Assembly (NCBI GenBank): GCA_031548835.1
Contig: JAVBQS010000015.1
Span: 1 to 10,317, forward strand
DNA length: 10,317 bases
Reading direction: 5' to 3'
From: WQTU01 sp031548835
GTDB taxonomy: Bacteria; Spirochaetota; Spirochaetia; CADAEX01
Numbering within the stretch: the stretch's first letter is position 1; each line of letters opens with the position of its first letter. Both the position numbers and the translations under genes were made by a program. Below the pieces are notes generated by a model. The model saw nothing but the letters and a program-made list of their open reading frames with translations, was not told where the DNA came from and did no database searches. Positions 6,699-10,317 of the stretch are shown here, one piece after another.

Positions 6699-6702
6699 AA
6701 GT

Positions 6703-7476
6703 ATGAAATTTAACAATGTCTATCAAATCTATTTTAGTCCCGGGGGAATGACTAAAAAAATTACAGAGCAATGTGCATCAGTTATTTCAGGAAATATAAA
6801 AACAATAGATCTTCTTAAAGATATGCCGAAAACCAAGCAGCATTTTGAGCCTGATGATATTGTAGTTATTGGTATGCCTGTTTTTTCAGGAAGGCTTCCA
6901 TCTGTAGCTCCCGGATTGTTATCATTGTTAAAAGGAGATAATACTCCGGCAATTATTATTGCAGATTATGGAAATCGGGAATACGAAGATGCTTTGCTTG
7001 AACTTTATGATCATATGCAGGCTAATGGATTTATTGTTATAGGCGGCGGAGCATTTATTGCAAGGCATTCTATTTTTCCATCTGTTGCAGGATCACGCCC
7101 TGATGCAGAAGATATAAATCTGATCAAGCAATTTGGACTTAAATGTATTGAAAAACTTGATAAAAAAGAGATAGCTTCATTACTTTCACCTATAAAAGGA
7201 AACAGGCCATATAGAGACACAAATGCGCTTCCTCTTAAAATTACAGGCAGCGAAAAATGTAACAGATGCGGAATTTGTGTTAACATTTGTCCTGTGGAAG
7301 CAATACCTGGAAAAAATCCAAGAAAGACAGATAAAAATAAATGTATTTTATGCACTGCCTGTATTTATGCCTGTCCGCAAAAGGCAAGATATTTTTCCGG
7401 GTTTAAATATAATATTGGATATAAAATATTTAAAAAGAAATTCAGCGCCAGAAAAAATCCGGAGATTTTTTTATAG
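6703..7476 (+). CDS. EFR1-type flavodoxin-like/2[4Fe-4S] ferredoxin electron-transfer protein
   Basis: A 257-residue protein with an N-terminal flavodoxin-like fold and a C-terminal bacterial-type ferredoxin. YFSPGGMTKKI (10-20) is at the FMN-phosphate loop position. PVFSGRLPSVAP (59-70) and the ADYGNREYEDAL stretch (87-98) fit the isoalloxazine-binding loops. C186, C189, C192 and C196 form one CxxCxxCxxxCP cluster motif, and C214, C217, C220 and C224 the second. It should carry electrons between cytoplasmic redox enzymes through FMN and two [4Fe-4S] clusters; the partner is unknown. The open frame extends back to a GTG at 6625, but the family normally begins a few residues before the phosphate loop. 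The gene directly follows the inverted repeat and precedes the hydrolase gene by 55 bp. Candidate electron customers are the adjacent DUF1848 protein or unlinked enzymes. Confidence 0.9.
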   Translation: MKFNNVYQIYFSPGGMTKKITEQCASVISGNIKTIDLLKDMPKTKQHFEPDDIVVIGMPVFSGRLPSVAPGLLSLLKGDNTPAIIIADYGNREYEDALLELYDHMQANGFIVIGGGAFIARHSIFPSVAGSRPDAEDINLIKQFGLKCIEKLDKKEIASLLSPIKGNRPYRDTNALPLKITGSEKCNRCGICVNICPVEAIPGKNPRKTDKNKCILCTACIYACPQKARYFSGFKYNIGYKIFKKKFSARKNPEIFL

Positions 7477-7531
7477 CTCTTGGCTGCAATTTTGTTTTTC
7501 ACTATCATTTTTATATAAGAGATTTTGCGGC

Positions 7532-8659
7532 ATGAAAAAAATTATAATAGGAATACATGGACTTAAAAATAAACCTCCTGAAGATGTGCTTAAAAAATGG
7601 TGGCAGGAAGCTATAGCTGAAGGTTTTAAATTAAATAATATTAATTCCGGCAAGTTTAGATTCGATCTTGTCTACTGGGCAGATCTTAACTATGAAACTC
7701 CTGAAAACCCTGATGAATGGGATGAAAATAATCCTGAATACTTATCATCACCATATACTCCATATGAAGAAAGTGAATTTAATAAAGTCAAAGAACAATT
7801 AAAAAGAGGTATAAATAAAACAATTGAATCAGGGCTTGATCTTCTTTTTTTAAGAGATGGTGAAATATCAGGTTTTGATAAAATTGCTGATATTGCTATA
7901 AAAAAAATGTTTTCAGATCTCTATATTTATTATACAGGCGACTGTGTTGCAAAACCTGGAATAAATGCAAAAAAAGAATTTAGGTTAAGGCTTTTAGAAA
8001 AATTAGAAAAATATAAAAAATATCATATAATGCTTATTGCTCATTCAATGGGATCAATAATAGCTTATGACACTCTGATGGAAATTAATAAAAAATATAA
8101 AATTGATTATTTTATTACAATAGGATCTCCTCTTGGGCTTCCGGTTGTTATTAAAAAAATTCTTATAGAGCAGAAAAAAAATATTGGCGGAGAACCTATA
8201 TTGCCGGATAACGAAATATTCCAATTCAGCAATACAATGTTGCAGAACGAACAGGAGGATTCTTTTTTTAATAATAAAATAATTCATGACAGCAGAGCTG
8301 ATGGTGAAGTTGGAAATAATGTAATTCAGCATATTCACGACAGTAATGAAATTATTCTGCCTACGCCGGAAACTATTATTAAAAAATGGTATAATCTTTC
8401 AGATATTGATGACCGGGTAGCTCTTGTTGGAAATCTTGAGAAAAAGTTTGCTGTATCATCAAGAGAAATTAAACCTTCTGATATAACAGTCCGAAATAAT
8501 TATATTTATAAAGGCAAGAGTAATCCGCATAAAGTTTATGGATATTTAAGAAGTCCTGAATTTTCAAAAATAGCATATGAGTTTATAACTGGCAAAAAAA
8601 GTTTGCTGCAAAAAATAAAAGATTTTTTTATTAAAAAAAATATATTTAATAAAAAATAA
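7532..8659 (+). CDS. Putative alpha/beta-fold serine hydrolase (lipase/esterase-like)
   Basis: A 375-residue protein, apparently cytoplasmic, with no signal peptide. IIIGIHGL (4-11) gives the oxyanion-hole HG motif at the first core strand. IMLIAHSMGSIIAYDTL (166-182) is the nucleophile elbow, with S172 in an A-H-S-M-G form of GxSxG. ITIGSPLG (195-202) is the next strand. WYNLSDIDDRVAL (286-298) should hold the acid residue, probably D293 or D294, and NPHKVYGYL (331-339) supplies H333. A full catalytic triad therefore seems present. The substrate is unknown; ester or lipid hydrolysis is a family-level guess. The start at ATG 7532 gives the expected N-terminus, with AAGAGA as a weak ribosome site; the open frame extending back to 7223 overlaps the ferredoxin gene and is not used. 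The last 20 residues are Lys/Phe/Ile-rich. The gene is probably co-transcribed with the flavodoxin/ferredoxin gene. Confidence 0.8.
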   Translation: MKKIIIGIHGLKNKPPEDVLKKWWQEAIAEGFKLNNINSGKFRFDLVYWADLNYETPENPDEWDENNPEYLSSPYTPYEESEFNKVKEQLKRGINKTIESGLDLLFLRDGEISGFDKIADIAIKKMFSDLYIYYTGDCVAKPGINAKKEFRLRLLEKLEKYKKYHIMLIAHSMGSIIAYDTLMEINKKYKIDYFITIGSPLGLPVVIKKILIEQKKNIGGEPILPDNEIFQFSNTMLQNEQEDSFFNNKIIHDSRADGEVGNNVIQHIHDSNEIILPTPETIIKKWYNLSDIDDRVALVGNLEKKFAVSSREIKPSDITVRNNYIYKGKSNPHKVYGYLRSPEFSKIAYEFITGKKSLLQKIKDFFIKKNIFNKK

Positions 8660-8662
8660 TAT

Positions 8663-8796
8663 TTATGATATTCCATCGCCTGCCCTGTTTTTGCCGATAA
8701 TTGCAGTAACTTCCCCAGGCGTTACAGGCAATGATATGTTTTCTGCTGCCTGGTTATCCTGTCCAATTTTTTTGTAATGCCATATAATTCAAGCAC
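8663..8796 (-). pseudogene. Remnant of a sugar ABC-transporter ATPase (RbsA/MglA-like), frameshifted and truncated
   Basis: Just past the rpiB stop, the minus strand reads VLELYGITKKLD from GTG 8796 in one frame. It continues in a second frame as DNQAAENISLPVTPGEV and TAIIGKNRAGDGIS, then stops at TAA 8665-8663. Joined, these match the first 45 or so residues of sugar ABC ATPases (typically LEL.GITK.F...ALDNVSL.V.PGEV.A..GENGAGKST). The Walker A motif is spoiled: GKNRAGDGIS instead of GxNGAGKST, losing the essential Lys-Ser/Thr. The frame change probably lies in or near the run of seven A residues on the coding strand (8771-8777 region). Intact family members are about 500 residues. The remnant runs up to the end of the convergent hydrolase gene, which marks the deletion edge. 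Identification is from pattern recognition only, but spacing between the motifs agrees with the family. Confidence 0.6.
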
Positions 8797-8820
8797 AAAG
8801 ATTTCTTTGCTGCAGAAATA

Positions 8821-9264
8821 TTATTCTTCAAGATCTGCAATTTTGCATAATCTCTGTTCGTGCCGTCCGTCTTCATATTTTGTCTGTATAAATTTATCCA
8901 GCATTTTTTCAACAGGAACAGAATATTCAATTCTTCCGCCAAAAGCCAGAAAATTTGCATTATTGTGCGCTTTGCTCATCTCGGCAGTAAAAAGATCATG
9001 AACAATTGCGCATCTTATTCCTTTTATTTTATTTGCAGCTATTGAAATACCAATTCCTGTTCCGCAAAAAAGTATGCCGAAATCATAGCCTCCTGATTTA
9101 TATTCATTGCATGCTTTTTCAGCAATATCAGGATAATCTACAGAATCTTTGTTATATGTGCCTATATCTGTTATTGTGTATCCATTTTTTTCAAGATATT
9201 TTTTTATTCTTTCTTTTAGTTCAAACCCGCCGTGGTCTGCTCCTACTATAATTTTTTTATTCAT
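8821..9264 (-). CDS. rpiB: Ribose-5-phosphate isomerase B
   Basis: This cytoplasmic enzyme interconverts ribose 5-phosphate and ribulose 5-phosphate in the non-oxidative pentose phosphate pathway; some relatives act on allose or galactose phosphates. The 147-residue length is standard. VGADHGG (7-13) has D10 and H11. SVDYPDIA (41-48) and the catalytic loop FCGTGIGISIAANK (66-79), with C67 and T69, follow. AHNNANFLAFGGR (99-111) carries H100 and R111, and GRHEQR (133-138) is the family's C-terminal hallmark. The active site appears complete. AAAGGAG at 9277-9271, inside the end of the NUDIX gene, is a strong ribosome site six bases before the ATG. The start overlaps the NUDIX stop by eight bases, so translational coupling is likely. 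Transketolase is encoded divergently just beyond the NUDIX gene, and a sugar-transporter remnant follows directly. Confidence 0.96.
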   Translation of the reverse strand: MNKKIIVGADHGGFELKERIKKYLEKNGYTITDIGTYNKDSVDYPDIAEKACNEYKSGGYDFGILFCGTGIGISIAANKIKGIRCAIVHDLFTAEMSKAHNNANFLAFGGRIEYSVPVEKMLDKFIQTKYEDGRHEQRLCKIADLEE

Positions 9265-9931
9265 TTTTAACTCCTTTATTTAAAACTTTTGTTATTTCCC
9301 GTATTATCTCTGCCGTAAGTCCCCAAATTACAATTCCTTCATAATTATAAACATATACTGTTGTTTTTTTTACAGGCCATGAAGAATGATATTTTTCAGG
9401 AAGGCCAAGATCTTTTGCAGGAAATAATATTTTTTTCTCTCCACTTTCATTATAATACATAGATTTTATTTCTGTTTCCAATAAATAACAATCCGGCCTG
9501 TTTTTTACAAAAAAACTAAAAGGGACAGGATAGATATTTTCAACTTCTTCTTTATTTGGATTAAGCTGTGAAATAGTCTCTATATTGATTGTGCCTATAA
9601 ATACATCAAGAGTTGCTCCCATGTTTGCAACAAGATATCCAAAGTGGTTATCTATTCTGATTTTATCTTCTGAAATTCCAAGCTCTTCAACTGTTTCCCG
9701 TATTGCCGTACTTTTTGGTGTTTTATCATTTTCAAGATCTATCATTCCGCCTGGAAAACATATTTCCCCGCCCTGCCTTATGCCAGGAGCTCTTTTTTCA
9801 AAAAGAAGATATTCTATGCCGTCAATATTTATAAAAGGAACAAAAACTGCTGATTTAAAATTTTTATCCCTTCCTATAAGTATTGGTTTGTCAGGCGCTA
9901 TATTAAGAAGTTTGTCATAAAAATATTCCAT
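9257..9931 (-). CDS. NUDIX hydrolase, CoA pyrophosphatase (NudL/YeaB)-like
   Basis: A 224-residue soluble protein. EKRAPGIRQGGEICFPGG (45-62) resembles the UPF0035 signature LxxRA..LR.H.GEI.FPGG that precedes the NUDIX box in CoA pyrophosphatases. The box at about 61-86 ends in RETVEELGI (78-86), with the metal-binding Glu residues E79, E82 and E83. The stretch between GGMIDLE and RET is three residues longer than the general consensus, as is usual in this subfamily. Predicted reaction: hydrolysis of CoA or its derivatives to 3',5'-ADP and phosphopantetheine-type products; the specificity is inference. C-terminal residues beyond about 175 (SSWPVKKTTVYVY..GIVIWGLTAEII) are typical of the family. 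The ATG at 9931 follows CAGG by seven bases. A perfect TATAAT lies at 9954-9949 on the minus strand, without a convincing -35. It is the first gene of a two-gene unit with rpiB. Confidence 0.85.
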   Translation of the reverse strand: MEYFYDKLLNIAPDKPILIGRDKNFKSAVFVPFINIDGIEYLLFEKRAPGIRQGGEICFPGGMIDLENDKTPKSTAIRETVEELGISEDKIRIDNHFGYLVANMGATLDVFIGTINIETISQLNPNKEEVENIYPVPFSFFVKNRPDCYLLETEIKSMYYNESGEKKILFPAKDLGLPEKYHSSWPVKKTTVYVYNYEGIVIWGLTAEIIREITKVLNKGVKNE

Positions 9932-10020
9932 AAATTACCTGATATTACATTATATTTTTATTATTATCTTGTATTTTTACAATTATACTTTATTATACAT
10001 AAAAAGTTATTATCAATATA

Positions 10021-10049
10021 TTTAAAAAAGCAGGTACTGGCTATATAAT
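10021..10049 (+). promoter_or_regulatory. tkt: Candidate transketolase promoter
   Basis: TTTAAA (10021-10026) and a perfect TATAAT (10044-10049) are 17 bp apart, giving a leader of about 40 bases. A second candidate upstream is TTGTAT (9969-9974) with TATTAT (9991-9996) at 16 bp. In the leader, ATAGAT (10062-10067) and ATCTAT (10076-10081) could pair into a small hairpin ending just before the ribosome site GGGAG (10084-10088). Confidence 0.5.
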
Positions 10050-10095
10050 AAATATACTTAGATAGATATGTGAAAATCTATATGGGAGAAAATCA

Positions 10096-10317
10096 ATGAA
10101 AAAAGAGCTAATAGAAAAAGCAGCAAATAGCATAAGAGCATTATCAATAGATATGGTTCAAAAAGCAAGCTCAGGGCACCCGGGACTGCCCATGGGGCTT
10201 GCAGAACTTGGAGCGCTTTTATACGGAGAGGTTATGAACTATAACCCTGATGACCCAACATGGATAAACAGGGACAGGTTTGTCCTTTCAGCAGGCCATG
10301 GGTCAGCAATGCTATAT
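10096..10317 (+). CDS. tkt: Transketolase, N-terminal 74 residues (partial at window edge)
   Basis: The frame from ATG 10096 is open to the end of the window. ASSGHPGLPMGLAELGALLY (24-43) and INRDRFVLSAGHGSAMLY (57-74) are transketolase N-terminal signatures, with H28 and H68 at the thiamine-diphosphate/substrate-site positions. The enzyme moves two-carbon ketol units between sugar phosphates in the non-oxidative pentose phosphate pathway and works in the cytoplasm. Whether this is a full-length (about 650 residues) single-chain enzyme or the N-terminal subunit of a split transketolase (about 270 residues) cannot be told here. The GxP(M)G.AE form and the RDRF.LS.GH motif occur in both. GGGAG seven bases upstream supports the start. 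Divergence from the rpiB unit places two steps of one pathway next to each other. Confidence 0.95.
   Translation, partial: MKKELIEKAANSIRALSIDMVQKASSGHPGLPMGLAELGALLYGEVMNYNPDDPTWINRDRFVLSAGHGSAMLY

Noticed and set aside
6625..6702. GTG start giving a 26-residue N-terminal extension of the EFR1-type protein
   Set aside because: It would translate through the inverted repeat, lacks a good ribosome site and extends beyond the usual family start.
8715..8753. CCAGGC...GCCTGG inverted repeat downstream of the hydrolase gene
   Set aside because: The arms are six bases with a loop of about 27 bases and no T tract. It lies inside the ABC-transporter remnant and probably reflects former coding sequence.
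8771..8777. Programmed frameshift at the seven-A run in the ABC remnant
   Set aside because: Even after shifting frame, the Walker A motif is defective and the frame stops soon after, so decay is the simpler explanation.
8754..8960. 68-codon minus-strand open frame overlapping the rpiB 3' end
   Set aside because: It is an alternative frame of rpiB and the ABC remnant, with no protein signature of its own.

Overview
The window is AT-rich (visibly around 30% G+C), with strong use of AGA, ATA and AAA codons, and uses the standard code. The gene set suggests a strictly anaerobic, low-GC bacterium: iron-sulfur/flavodoxin proteins, a clostridial-type glutamate dehydrogenase, and a large PEP/pyruvate-binding protein with receiver domains. 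The start of the transketolase and the receiver/PPDK_N protein look to me most like spirochaete (Treponema-like) proteins. That lineage call is inference; a Firmicutes-like host is possible. No rRNA, tRNA or CRISPR array was seen.

Region 1 (1-454, minus strand) is a damaged locus. The left end and first 25 codons of an IS5-family transposase lie at the window edge. They cut off a gene for a 4Fe-4S double-cluster protein after about 58 codons.

Region 2 (455-3433, minus) is one 992-residue protein: a degenerate receiver-like domain, a second receiver with a complete set of acidic/Ser/Lys residues, and a PPDK_N ATP-grasp domain. It has no visible phosphohistidine or PEP-binding domain. It diverges from gdhA (3653-4987, plus), a complete glutamate dehydrogenase with its own promoter, an 18-bp palindrome at the predicted transcription start, and a textbook terminator.

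Region 3 (5203-8659, plus) is a run of four genes: an alkyltransferase-like protein lacking the acceptor cysteine, a DUF1848 protein with a C-terminal Cx3Cx2C cluster, an EFR1-type flavodoxin/ferredoxin, and an alpha/beta hydrolase. A 27-bp near-perfect-symmetry inverted repeat sits between the second and third genes and suggests a separately controlled promoter there.

Region 4 (8663-10317) carries sugar-phosphate metabolism. A NUDIX CoA-pyrophosphatase-like gene overlaps rpiB (ribose-5-phosphate isomerase B), both on the minus strand. The start of a transketolase gene is divergent from them, so two non-oxidative pentose phosphate steps sit side by side. Directly downstream of rpiB, in a stretch that looks empty, is a frameshifted remnant of a sugar ABC-transporter ATPase, suggesting that an rpiB-linked sugar uptake operon once extended here.

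The most interesting items are the receiver/ATP-grasp fusion without a phosphotransfer domain, the DUF1848 cluster next to a DNA-lesion-sensing ATL and an electron-transfer protein, the two promoter-proximal palindromes, and the ABC-transporter fossil. No single feature proves a new system.
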